DNA of 64,000 nt from Nitrospirota bacterium (lineage in GTDB: Bacteria > Nitrospirota > UBA9217), in assembly GCA_035516965.1 (NCBI GenBank), contig DATIZR010000049.1:20241-84240 (forward strand). The letters run 5' to 3'. Each line of letters begins with the position of its first letter. Position 1 is the first letter of the stretch. Below, piece by piece: positions 18,201-26,026 of this stretch. The position numbers and the translations under genes are program-made. Below the pieces are notes generated by a model. The model was not told the DNA's origin and did no database searches. It was given only the letters and a program-made list of their open reading frames with translations.

Positions 18201-21200
18201 CGGGACCCCTGGTCTGTCCTGTAATCGTATTGGTCATAGCGGATCGGCTGCTTCTGCTTGTCCGGCGTCTCATAGGCAATTCCGACATCCGTGAAGACGA
18301 TCTTGTCCGCATCGATCAGATACCGGAAGCTCTCCTCATCGCCCTGCGGCTGAAAGGAGTACCTGCCGTCATCGAGCGGCGTCATTCTTGCTTTCAACAG
18401 TTTAGCCGTAGTTTGGACACCGCCAGAGTCCGAGCCTGCTGTCGGTTCGGTCAGGGCAAAGGCGCTGACCGCGCTGTGGCCGAGGTAGCGGAGGAAGAGC
18501 CGGTGGCAACGCTCGCGCCGGGGAAGCTCTTCGAGGGAGGCACGGATGTCGGGCATGACCTTATCGAAGAGCCCGCCGGCATGCCTGAGATCCTCCATGA
18601 ATGCGCCGAAATCGCCGCGCTGGCCGGCGATGCCCGCGCCGTAAAAGGCTTTCAGAAAATGTGCGGCAAGATATTTCACGACGCGGGTATGGCGGATCCG
18701 GTCATCCACCAGCTTCATGATCGCTTCGTATTCTTTCCTGATCCATGCCGGGTTGGGTCTGGACAGGGCGCGGATGAGCCTCGCGAGCCGGGCGCCGATG
18801 CTGCCGAGTCTGCCTTCGTCTTCAACGAGGGGGGTCAGTTCCTCGCGCACGCGGGGAAGCTCCTCCTCGAGCCCGAGCAGGATCGGTGTCGTGCCGATGC
18901 TCGTGCTTGCCATGATCAGGAGGTCAATGGACGCGTCGCCGAAGCTGCCGGCCGCGGAGTTCAGGAGGTAGTATTCCGCCTTGCGCCAGCCGAGGCCGTC
19001 GAGCGACTGGGGGATATAGGTGGCGAGCCATTTGCCGTTCTTTGCCGCCTGTATGATCTCCGCCGGCAGATGATGGGACCGGTCGATGCTGCGCTCGAAG
19101 CCCAGGCCGTTGAATTGCTTTTCAGAGCAGTTCTGCCTGAACCAGTTCACGAGATCTGCCCAGCGCGCCCTGAGCTTCGGGTCATCCATCTGCATCTCGG
19201 GAACGAACCGCGGCGAACGGTCGAACACGGTCGCCAGGAAGCTCCCCGATCGGTGAGGCGCGCCCGGGGCCGTGCAGAACGCATCGTAGTCCGTGCCCTC
19301 CATGATAGCGGTGCTCGGGGGCGCAACGGGAAAGACAGACGAGGGAGGTACTGAACCGCGGCCCCCGGAGAGCGACGCCTGCATGACAGCGTCTTCCGCC
19401 AAGCCGAGCAGGACCTCGGCAGCCGCCGCGCGCGTCTCGCTCCCTTCCCCTCGGCTCAAGGCTTCCTCGATGGAGACGAGCATTCCGCGAAGGGCGGTGA
19501 CCATGGCTTTTGCTTCCCCGGCGAGCGAAGCGTCCGGCTGCCCGGCCAGATCGGCGCACTTCTTCATGATGGCGTGTAACCGAAAGGCGAGAGGCTGCAG
19601 CGGTTCGCCCTGCACGGTGTCAAGACTGCCGAGAAAGGGTATTGCCTGCTCGAGGTCCTGCCCAGCGAGCGTACGATTCAACGCGGCAGCCGCGCCGTAT
19701 CCCGGGGCCAGGAACCGGAACAGGGAACTGTCCCGGTAGAACCGCGAGAGCAGGTCGTCCTCGGAATAGGCAAAGCCGCCGAAGACCTGCCCGGCGTCGT
19801 AGCCCATGCTGCCGGGCTCGGGCCCGAAGGCCTTGGCCGCGATCGTTGAAAAGAGAAGACCGAGTTCGGAGTGTCGCGTCGGGACTTCGGAGTGAAAGCT
19901 AACATCATAAAGAGTTTGCAGCAGCATCCGCCAGGCTTCGATCCGCGCGATCAGCGCCTTGACCGCGCCGAGCTTCGCGATGCCATCCCGGCCTTCCGTG
20001 TCGATCATCTGTCCCGGGAACTGGACCCTCCCTGAGGCATGTTCCTTCACGCGGAGGGAAAGATAGTCGGCAGCGCCGAGCGCGATGGCGAGACAGGAGC
20101 GTGCATCGGGGACCGGGGAGTGTCCCTGGATGGCCAAGGCCTGCTTTTCCACGAGGCAATCGATCCCGATATCGGATAGACCTGCCGCCCGGAACCCGAT
20201 GGCGGGCGCAGGCGTGATCGTGACGCCCGACTGAGTGAAGGGGACCAGGTATCCGCTGTTGCCCGCGCACAGAAGCAGGGTGCGGCCGGCAGCAGCGGGC
20301 ACCAGGCTTAGAAATCCCTTGAGCCGGACACCTTCCTGCGTCTGCGTGATCTCGATATGATGTCCGTCCACGGCGCACACGCCCGGGTCAGGAGTAAAGC
20401 CTGCCCGGGAAAGGATGCCCGTGGCGGCGAGCTGGTGGGAGGCGATCAGTCCGAGCGCGGGATTGACCGAGGAGAGGACGCGCACCATTTCAAAGGGAGA
20501 GTCGCGGTGATCGGAAATCAACGTCCTCAGGATCTCGCACGAGGCTTCGGGCATGGGCGAATCTTCCCATTGTTTTACGACCCGGTCGGGAAACACTGCC
20601 GAGACGTGCTCATACGAAAATCCCCGTCCGTCCCTCTTGTCCCGGGGAGGATGTTTCCTGCCGCCTTGAGAGGCTGGATTTGAAAACCTCGCCGTGATCC
20701 GCTCCTCGATCCTGGCGCTGCAATAAAGCGCATGGAACAGCCTGCCCTCACCAAGCCTGATCCCTAGGGCAGCGCGTTCGTATCGGACCATCCGGGCCAA
20801 ATCATGTTCGTTGCTGTCTGCAAGGGCGGAATCGAGGTATGTCAGCTTTTCCGAAAGTCTCAGGCCGAGAGAGAGGGGCCATGCCGTTCGCGCCTTGTCC
20901 GCGGAAAGAGGGAGCTTCTCCACGCTTTCCCTGAATGCGGACGAGGCATGGAGGACAGCATGCACGAACTGCCGGCGGGCAGGATCCAGGGGCCCCGGCT
21001 CCTGCCAGGCGAGGTCGCCGTCTTTGACGGGGGCACGTTCCTGCGATCGGCCGGTCTTGAGCGTGTCGAGGAGAACCGACAATGAGGCACTTTCGGGCCG
21101 GTAGATGAGTTTGTGGTCCGTGTGCCTGCCCCACAAAGCGCGACCCGGCTCGGCGCGCCAGCAAGATTCGCACTTGATGCAGTTTTCAAAATTGACCGTG

Positions 21201-23164
21201 ACCTTGCCGCGTCCGGAGAAGGGCGGGACATCGTAGACATAGACGCGGGCAGGGCAGACATGCCACAGGCCGCTCCGGGACATCGCGGGCTGAGTCGCAA
21301 CGGATTCAGGCCAGAGCGTCCGGATATGGGAACCGGCACCCACGCGGTAGGTGTTCGTAGCGAGCTTTGCCTCGAGGCTCAGGGACGGCTTTACGAGGTC
21401 GAGGTCCCTCGCTTTTCTCAGCGACTCCTGGTATGCCATGACGGGCTCGGCAAGGAGTATGTCAACGGGTGTCTTGAGCACGTAAAAGCGGAACGCATCA
21501 ACGACGGCTGTTCCGAGCGCGATGAAGAAGAGCGCCGTTGCGTACGCGGGCAGGAGCGCAATGTCGGTGAGCCGGAAGCCTTGAAGAACGTGACGGACAG
21601 CCCGGCTGAGCTTTTTCCCGAGCGGCTTGCCGTTATTGGCGTAGACCTGCGCGAGTGCGCGAGAGAGCGCCGGGGACATGCGTTCGAACAGCGAGCCGAC
21701 CGGCCAGGGAAGCGATGCAGGTTCGATCTCCCTGCCGCGGATGTGCAGGATGAAGCGCAGCTTCTGATCACGATTCGCGGATGTCTTCACCAGGTTCATG
21801 GTCCATCGCCAGAATGTCGCCGGATTGAAGAGTGTCGCGAGGAGGGGTTTCCCGAGCCTGAGAGCGCCAACAGCGCGGACCGTGTCGACCGTGATTTCGC
21901 GCAATCCCTTTAAGGAGAGGATGTTGCTTCTGAGGAACCTGCCGGTCTCAACGTGGCCGTTGGTCGAAAGAAAATGCATTGTCCCGCAGACCGTATCAAG
22001 GGTCCTGCCGAATAGAACATGGGAACTCCCGAAATAGGCCGGCCACCGGGAGAGATGTTCGGCATTCCTGCCGCAGGCGCTCTCCCGCAGCGGCTCGATA
22101 TACTCGCCGGCCAGTTCCCGTTCGTCAAAGGAGCCGCCCCGCTTCAGGATGTTCTTCACCGCGCGGGTGAAGAAGAGTCCCGTTGCCGAGGAGGGCCCGG
22201 TAAAATTGGGGAAGGGAATGTCGATGCCGAGATTGGCTGACGCGCCGCCCACGGCGAAGCCGTCCTGGACGAGCAGGGGCCGCTCGTGCCACCCCCCGCT
22301 CCTGATGATCTTGGTGCCGTACGCCGAGAGCGTCGCGCCCTCGATCAGGTCCCCGATGAAAGGGAGACCGCGCATCCACTCGTAAATGGCATCATGGCTT
22401 CCGCGAAAATTGTCCCGGATATTGTCGAGGGGCGCTACGTACCCGAGCGAGAGGCTGTCGCGGTTCGTGTACAGGAAGCCTCCGATGTTCAGGTGCGCGG
22501 TCCTTCCCCCGATTGCCGGATTTCGCAGCAGCAGTTCGTAGGCAGCGCCTTCCCCGGCCTTGAGACCGAACCGCTTCTCGATCTCATCCTCGCCGAGCGA
22601 AAGCACGGCCTTCACGCCCTGGAGAAAGTGCGGCTGAGGCAGGCGTTCGAGTTGTTCCGCACGGACCAGGTGCGACGCGTCTCCCTCGGCGAGGAACGTA
22701 ACGTCCGCGTACAGCGCTCCCCGGTTCGTATCCACGCCGACCACCCTGTTGTTGTTTCTGATGAGCGAAGTGACCGTGGTGCCGGGGAGGTGGACGGCGC
22801 CCTTACGCGCCGCGAGGTTTGCGAAGTAGGGATCGTAGAGTGGCCTGAGCACGGTATAGCAGTCCCGGAACGCCTCGCGGTCGCGCAACTCCAGCCCGAC
22901 CACGTCTTGGCCATTGTGCATGAGGGTCCCCCGCTTTGCGACCGCGCGCTCGAACGGCGCGGACGCCACTGCTACGGGGCCGAAGCAGTCCTCAGCCGCC
23001 AGGCTCTCGGTGAAGTAGACGCAGCCCGACCAGTTTTCTGCTCCCGCATACACGCCGGCCTCGAGCAGGGCAACGGAGATGCCGGCCCCGGCGAGGGCGC
23101 CCGCGGCCGTGACGCCGGCAGGGCCCGCGCCGATGATGATGACGGTGAACCGGGGAAGCGCCAT
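15254..23164 (-). CDS. Giant fused ETF-quinone oxidoreductase / acyl-CoA dehydrogenase / ETF protein
   Basis: 2636 residues in one uninterrupted frame. The ATG at 23164 is preferred (AGGAG five bases upstream; MALPRF leads straight into the FAD site); the open frame runs 57 codons further 5'. Modules in order: (1) residues 1-430, FixC/ETF-QO-like flavoprotein with IIIGAGPAG at 9-17 and AENWSG; (2) a hydrophobic segment at 534-563; (3) 629-690, ETF-QO-type ferredoxin domain with Cys637, 662, 665 and 668 (C-x24-C-x2-C-x2-C); (4) about 880-1175, an acyl-CoA dehydrogenase-like module whose catalytic Glu position is Pro1154; (5) about 1330-1910, an acyl-CoA dehydrogenase with FALTEPTAGSDSGG, MWITNG and IYEGTNEVQR (Glu1885 the expected base) plus two large insertions; (6) 2060-2250, ETF-beta-like; (7) 2290-2636, ETF-alpha-like with QIGQTG, GISGAPQH and NKD FAD contacts. 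It looks like a one-chain acyl-CoA:quinone oxidoreductase. The substrate is unknown. Confidence 0.9.
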   Translation of the reverse strand: MALPRFTVIIIGAGPAGVTAAGALAGAGISVALLEAGVYAGAENWSGCVYFTESLAAEDCFGPVAVASAPFERAVAKRGTLMHNGQDVVGLELRDREAFRDCYTVLRPLYDPYFANLAARKGAVHLPGTTVTSLIRNNNRVVGVDTNRGALYADVTFLAEGDASHLVRAEQLERLPQPHFLQGVKAVLSLGEDEIEKRFGLKAGEGAAYELLLRNPAIGGRTAHLNIGGFLYTNRDSLSLGYVAPLDNIRDNFRGSHDAIYEWMRGLPFIGDLIEGATLSAYGTKIIRSGGWHERPLLVQDGFAVGGASANLGIDIPFPNFTGPSSATGLFFTRAVKNILKRGGSFDERELAGEYIEPLRESACGRNAEHLSRWPAYFGSSHVLFGRTLDTVCGTMHFLSTNGHVETGRFLRSNILSLKGLREITVDTVRAVGALRLGKPLLATLFNPATFWRWTMNLVKTSANRDQKLRFILHIRGREIEPASLPWPVGSLFERMSPALSRALAQVYANNGKPLGKKLSRAVRHVLQGFRLTDIALLPAYATALFFIALGTAVVDAFRFYVLKTPVDILLAEPVMAYQESLRKARDLDLVKPSLSLEAKLATNTYRVGAGSHIRTLWPESVATQPAMSRSGLWHVCPARVYVYDVPPFSGRGKVTVNFENCIKCESCWRAEPGRALWGRHTDHKLIYRPESASLSVLLDTLKTGRSQERAPVKDGDLAWQEPGPLDPARRQFVHAVLHASSAFRESVEKLPLSADKARTAWPLSLGLRLSEKLTYLDSALADSNEHDLARMVRYERAALGIRLGEGRLFHALYCSARIEERITARFSNPASQGGRKHPPRDKRDGRGFSYEHVSAVFPDRVVKQWEDSPMPEASCEILRTLISDHRDSPFEMVRVLSSVNPALGLIASHQLAATGILSRAGFTPDPGVCAVDGHHIEITQTQEGVRLKGFLSLVPAAAGRTLLLCAGNSGYLVPFTQSGVTITPAPAIGFRAAGLSDIGIDCLVEKQALAIQGHSPVPDARSCLAIALGAADYLSLRVKEHASGRVQFPGQMIDTEGRDGIAKLGAVKALIARIEAWRMLLQTLYDVSFHSEVPTRHSELGLLFSTIAAKAFGPEPGSMGYDAGQVFGGFAYSEDDLLSRFYRDSSLFRFLAPGYGAAAALNRTLAGQDLEQAIPFLGSLDTVQGEPLQPLAFRLHAIMKKCADLAGQPDASLAGEAKAMVTALRGMLVSIEEALSRGEGSETRAAAAEVLLGLAEDAVMQASLSGGRGSVPPSSVFPVAPPSTAIMEGTDYDAFCTAPGAPHRSGSFLATVFDRSPRFVPEMQMDDPKLRARWADLVNWFRQNCSEKQFNGLGFERSIDRSHHLPAEIIQAAKNGKWLATYIPQSLDGLGWRKAEYYLLNSAAGSFGDASIDLLIMASTSIGTTPILLGLEEELPRVREELTPLVEDEGRLGSIGARLARLIRALSRPNPAWIRKEYEAIMKLVDDRIRHTRVVKYLAAHFLKAFYGAGIAGQRGDFGAFMEDLRHAGGLFDKVMPDIRASLEELPRRERCHRLFLRYLGHSAVSAFALTEPTAGSDSGGVQTTAKLLKARMTPLDDGRYSFQPQGDEESFRYLIDADKIVFTDVGIAYETPDKQKQPIRYDQYDYRTDQGSRYYLYKGKECPFHDIGQVRSTDNGSLYEYYSLTGAKMWITNGSIATQFCLYARTPEGVTGFMVDRHSEGLKVGADEKKTGQRGSPTNEISIDSVRVPREAVIGYEGHGQVNALETLNVGRCGLAVVSGALMRKLLAEANAAIPASEERDRLLGEAAAILFGSESLASYLIGLFDRPHESVRMESAIAKYVCSEDIHELITLVEQAYGPAGQTEKHLLEKARRDSRILTIYEGTNEVQRFLILKDLIAMAANWPELSEQEGPDADRTLAAWKNRLRSYVREASRTLGDTGWSDAMLQPALFPLSEMAGEILRLECIRYRREWLNARRPAFDLHLPDYGMNMLSAGRRAAERTRTRLEHLEEKFLQNWEQVRNSMDMPEVRLADAALDEMSRKEPAPVTAPGALAVPLRALSIIRPVADLSPRPRLADGELRELVWRINPSDLAALTQLLALKPSGDSLVSIDVLMPGGVELESLLRMTAGPRADSLHRLDIAPSSGPAAYVPMIQNLEGTQQYDLIAVGDAGLDGDRSLGAYLAGRLDRHHERTNEIEVKPDGSGFVHPALPSVISIAGAASEPEHNIVESISALNSPISVMTSDQKLNAVGSFDLPSGARSTSAISADPLSAAEYIRVFAASASAGTSQDYRGELPHHILTDGNAIWAVLEPHDPKGNIAVLRACVLSAGLVSRNVCAVIPAPRDKWPQLLGVARANGCEQAYCLDSRNGRLTEEGKRQMLRLMLQASNSAMIFAGTEWASSLAYAAGEADDPGNNVLLCSGVTDVTREGPGALVFSLPAYEGRLIRRHVFVSGSAFVTVAPEADFPAQAQRREFKAHILDLAVDPGWIMPLPPTAPPTLAQADVIIDLGYGIRDNSGIALAQELKKKLEALGLAPMFGATRKVTQDLKLLPLDAQIGQTGVRVNPKLIIALGISGAPQHTDYLGSRAEILCFNKDREAPLMKLNQNRPAPRVHPIPGDLFVTVRELIERLG

Positions 23165-23236
23165 CGGTGCTCCTTTTCTGTGAAGGTTTCGATGCAGTCG
23201 AAGGGAGGATTGAGTGCTTCGCGTGCTGATGCAAAA

Positions 23237-23265
23237 ATTATAACAGAACAGGACCGCTGTGGCTA
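23237..23265 (-). promoter_or_regulatory. Promoter of the giant flavoprotein gene
   Basis: Minus-strand TAGCCA (23260-23265, four of six matches), a 17-base spacer and a perfect TATAAT (23237-23242), 72 bases before the chosen ATG. Its location supports the start at 23164 over the longer frame. Confidence 0.6.
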
Positions 23266-23465
23266 CCGGGAAAAGCTGTGATCGAAGCGGGCGTGTGCGA
23301 AGCAGGGAGTCCCGGCCGCGTCGCAGGCGGTGCATCGATTCGCCTTGGCATCGCGGAACAGCAGGTTCATCGTGCCGGTCAACAGCCTGCGCCTCTCAAA
23401 TTATAAGAGTATTTCTTATGACAATCGCGGCTTGGCTCGCAGATGAGGCTGGCTGCCGATTTTCT

Positions 23466-23494
23466 TTGACAACGCAAGCTGCTGTCATTAATAT
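23466..23494 (+). promoter_or_regulatory. Promoter of the 23566 membrane-protein gene
   Basis: TTGACA (23466-23471), a 17-base spacer and TAATAT (23489-23494), 71 bases before the ATG. Confidence 0.55.
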
Positions 23495-23565
23495 CGGGAG
23501 AGCGCCGGGGTGAGGCAAGTGGCTCGCCGTGCCGCGGCGGGTCAGGGAACAGGGAGGAGGCTGGC

Positions 23566-24144
23566 ATGGAAGGCTACCGGTATCAGCAGATCGCCTATCT
23601 GATCATACCGCTCATCGCGGGCATCGAGTTCTTCCGCACGGCGCGGTTCCTGCGGAACCAGAGCGGGGCGGAGTCGGCGAGGACCGTCGTGATGGATGCC
23701 TGCGGTTACGGATTCATCGCTTTCATCCCGGCCATTTTTATTTTCACCATTGTCGGCCTGGAGTACCACCGTTTTCCCCTGTTCGTGCAGCTGCTGCACC
23801 GGTTCGACCGCTATGGCGTCATGTTCATGTTTCTCGGGTCGTGGTGGCAGGTGTTCCTGATCACCGCGCTCAGGGCGAGGCGAACCTCCGCATCCGGGGG
23901 GTCTATGTTCCGCCTGGTCTGGATGCCCTACCTGGTGCTCGGATCGTTCATCTCGATGCTCATCCTCTGGGTGGCGCCGTTCGGCCTCATGTGGGTGTCG
24001 GTCTTCTGGTTCATTGCCAGTTTTGGCCTGCTGGCGGGCGTCAGGGTATCGCCGAACAAGGTCTGCCGCGTGTTCATGGCGCTCACGGTCGTCGTTTTTG
24101 TCGGCGAGAACATTCTCTTCATCGTCCTCGATGCCATTGTCTGA
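23566..24144 (+). CDS. Uncharacterised polytopic membrane protein
   Basis: 192 residues with about six hydrophobic segments (near residues 10-25, 48-65, 85-102, 118-137, 140-158 and 168-190) and short loops. GGGAGGAGG sits seven bases before the ATG. No catalytic motif, heme-binding His pattern or Cys pair was recognised, and I do not know the family. It is transcribed divergently from the giant flavoprotein gene and has its own promoter. A link to quinone or electron transfer is possible from position only. Confidence 0.75.
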   Translation: MEGYRYQQIAYLIIPLIAGIEFFRTARFLRNQSGAESARTVVMDACGYGFIAFIPAIFIFTIVGLEYHRFPLFVQLLHRFDRYGVMFMFLGSWWQVFLITALRARRTSASGGSMFRLVWMPYLVLGSFISMLILWVAPFGLMWVSVFWFIASFGLLAGVRVSPNKVCRVFMALTVVVFVGENILFIVLDAIV

Positions 24145-24463
24145 AAGGTGAAGGACCTCCGGAGACGCCCGGCTCCGGCCGGACCATCTCTTCCCTGCAG
24201 ACGCGGCTCCATATCCTTGCCCCGGTACGTGCCGTTCCGTCCGCAGTTTCCCTCCCGGTTCTCCCGGGCATCATTCTGGTTTTTTCTTAAAACGAAGCAA
24301 TGAAAGGCAGGCCGTTTGCGCGGCGACCGGTGCGGGGGTTTTCACGCGGCGGAAGATGAATAGGGGGGGAATTCCATGCATGCCGAGCAAGTCATTCTGA
24401 GCGAAGCGAAGAATCTCGCATGTCCAAATGCATCAGATCCTTCACTTCGTGCAGGAAGATGGC
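24145..24463. other. Intergenic with a REP-like repeat
   Basis: 319 bases between a plus-strand gene and the 3' end of der. The first 240 bases show nothing recognisable. The last 73 bases are the inverted repeat listed separately. Confidence 0.4.
24391..24462. repeat. REP-like inverted repeat (GTCATTCTGAGCGAAGCGAAG type)
   Basis: GTCATTCTGAGCGAAGCGAA at 24391 is mirrored, with mismatches, by AGATCCTTCACTTCGTGCAG from 24435. From general knowledge, this motif recurs as a dispersed intergenic palindrome in many unrelated bacterial genomes. It ends two bases before the der stop codon, so it may act as a 3' hairpin for der. Confidence 0.6.
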
Positions 24464-25861
24464 TTACCGGCGTTTTCGACTGCCTGTTAGTCCCTCTTCC
24501 CCGGTGGGGCGGGGACGCGTGGGCTTGCCTTCCTCCTGGTCCCTGCGTCTCTTGGCGTAGATCCGGACGGGCGACCCATGGAACCCGAAGGCTTCCCGCA
24601 GGTTGTTCTCGATGTAGCGAATGTAGGAGAAGTGGACGCCTTCGGGGTAATTGACGAACACGACAAATGTTGGCGGTTTGATCGACACCTGCGTAATATA
24701 GTAATACTTCACCCGTTTGGAGCGGTACAGAGGCGGCTCGTGCCGCGCCGCGAGCTGCTCGAAGACCCTGTTCAGCTCCGCAGTGGGGACGCGTTTTTCA
24801 CGCTCCACGATCACCCGGTCGATCTCTTCGAAAACCTTCGTGATCCGCTGGCGCGTCTGGGCCGAGATGGTGATCACCGAGGCATAGTCAGCGAATTTGA
24901 GCCGCTGCTGGACGTCGGCCATGAACTGCTTGTAGGCCTGCTCCTTGTCCGGCACCAGGTCCCACTTGTTCAGCACGATGATGATCCCCTTGCCCTCCTC
25001 GTGGGCGAGCCCCACGATCCGTTCGTCCTGCTCCGTGATGCCCTCGGCAGCATCGATCAGCACCAGAGCCACGTCCGCCCTGCTCAGGGTCTTCATGGCC
25101 CGCATCACGCTGTATTTCTCCACTCCCTGACTGATCTTGCCGCGGCTCCTGATGCCGGCCGTGTCCACGAGCACGTATTTCTTGCCGTAGTAGGTGTACA
25201 GGCTGTCCACGGCGTCCCGGGTCGTGCCGGCCGCCGGGCTGACGATCATGCGGTCCTCCCCGATGAGCGCGTTCACGAAGGATGACTTGCCCACGTTGGG
25301 GCGCCCGATGATGGCGATCCGGGGCAGGATGTCCGCTTCCGGTTCCTCCTCATCCCGGGGGCCGGCAGGCAGCAGACGGCCAAGCTCGTCCATGAGGTCC
25401 GAGAACCCGGGGCCGTGTTTTGCCGATACCGAGAAAAGCGTGCCGATCCCGAGGCGGTAGAAGTCCGGAAGCTGCCCTTCCTGCTTCTCGCCGTCGACCT
25501 TGTTCACGGCGTAGATCACGGGCTTGCCCGATGCCCTGAGGCGCTGGGACACCTCGATGTCCGCCGGGAGCAGCCCCTCTCTGCCGTCCATCAGGAAGAT
25601 GATGATGTCCGCCTCCTCCACGGCGAGCGTGGTCTGTTCCCGCATCTTTATGTACATCGAGTCCTCGGTCTCGGGCTCGAAGCCGCCGGTGTCCACGAGC
25701 AGGAAGCGCTTCCCCTCCCATTCCGCCTCGGCATAGTTGCGGTCCCGGGTGACGCCGGGCTGGTCCTCGACGATCGCGAAGTTCCTCCCGAGGATGCGAT
25801 TGAACAATGTGGACTTGCCGACATTCGGCCGTCCGACTATGGAAACGACAGGTCTTGACAT
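24464..25861 (-). CDS. der: Ribosome assembly GTPase Der (EngA)
   Basis: 465 residues with two tandem GTPase domains and a C-terminal KH-like domain, the unique Der layout; needed for 50S ribosome maturation. The first G1 loop GRPNVGKSTLFN is at residues 8-19 with DTGGFE as G3 and NKVDGE as G4. The second G1 GRPNVGKSSFVN is near 182, with DTAGIR and NKWDLV. The C-terminal extension is rich in Arg and Lys (AKRRRDQEEGK to SRKRR). A promoter is visible at 25926-25955. Confidence 0.97.
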   Translation of the reverse strand: MSRPVVSIVGRPNVGKSTLFNRILGRNFAIVEDQPGVTRDRNYAEAEWEGKRFLLVDTGGFEPETEDSMYIKMREQTTLAVEEADIIIFLMDGREGLLPADIEVSQRLRASGKPVIYAVNKVDGEKQEGQLPDFYRLGIGTLFSVSAKHGPGFSDLMDELGRLLPAGPRDEEEPEADILPRIAIIGRPNVGKSSFVNALIGEDRMIVSPAAGTTRDAVDSLYTYYGKKYVLVDTAGIRSRGKISQGVEKYSVMRAMKTLSRADVALVLIDAAEGITEQDERIVGLAHEEGKGIIIVLNKWDLVPDKEQAYKQFMADVQQRLKFADYASVITISAQTRQRITKVFEEIDRVIVEREKRVPTAELNRVFEQLAARHEPPLYRSKRVKYYYITQVSIKPPTFVVFVNYPEGVHFSYIRYIENNLREAFGFHGSPVRIYAKRRRDQEEGKPTRPRPTGEEGLTGSRKRR

Positions 25862-25925
25862 GGTTGTGAGCCTGCTGGGGGACGGGCATGAGGCCCGTTC
25901 CCGGCGATTTGAATTTGCAGAAGGG

Positions 25926-25955
25926 ACTATATCATTATTGGACGCATTGGTTCAA
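25926..25955 (-). promoter_or_regulatory. Promoter of der
   Basis: Minus-strand TTGAAC (25950-25955), an 18-base spacer and TATAGT (25926-25931), 65 bases before the der ATG. Confidence 0.5.
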
Positions 25956-26026
25956 GAAAAAATCTTGCGAAGCCCTGCTAATTGTGTTATTTTTTTACCT
26001 CATTCCCCCTGCCGGAGGCCTTATCG

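Larger units (their letters stand above)
23165..23565. other. Divergent intergenic region with two promoters
   Basis: 401 bases between the giant flavoprotein gene (minus) and a membrane-protein gene (plus). It holds one promoter for each side (23237-23265 and 23466-23494). The 200 bases between them show no ORF of note. Confidence 0.5.

Noticed and set aside
17558..19354. Long plus-strand open frame (598 codons) opposite the giant flavoprotein gene
   Set aside because: It is an antisense shadow produced by GC-rich codon bias; it has no recognisable protein content, and the minus strand carries clear domains.
15254..23164. That the giant gene is several genes joined by assembly error
   Set aside because: The frame is continuous through linkers with normal codon use and no repeats at module borders, so an error is unlikely, though raw reads should confirm.
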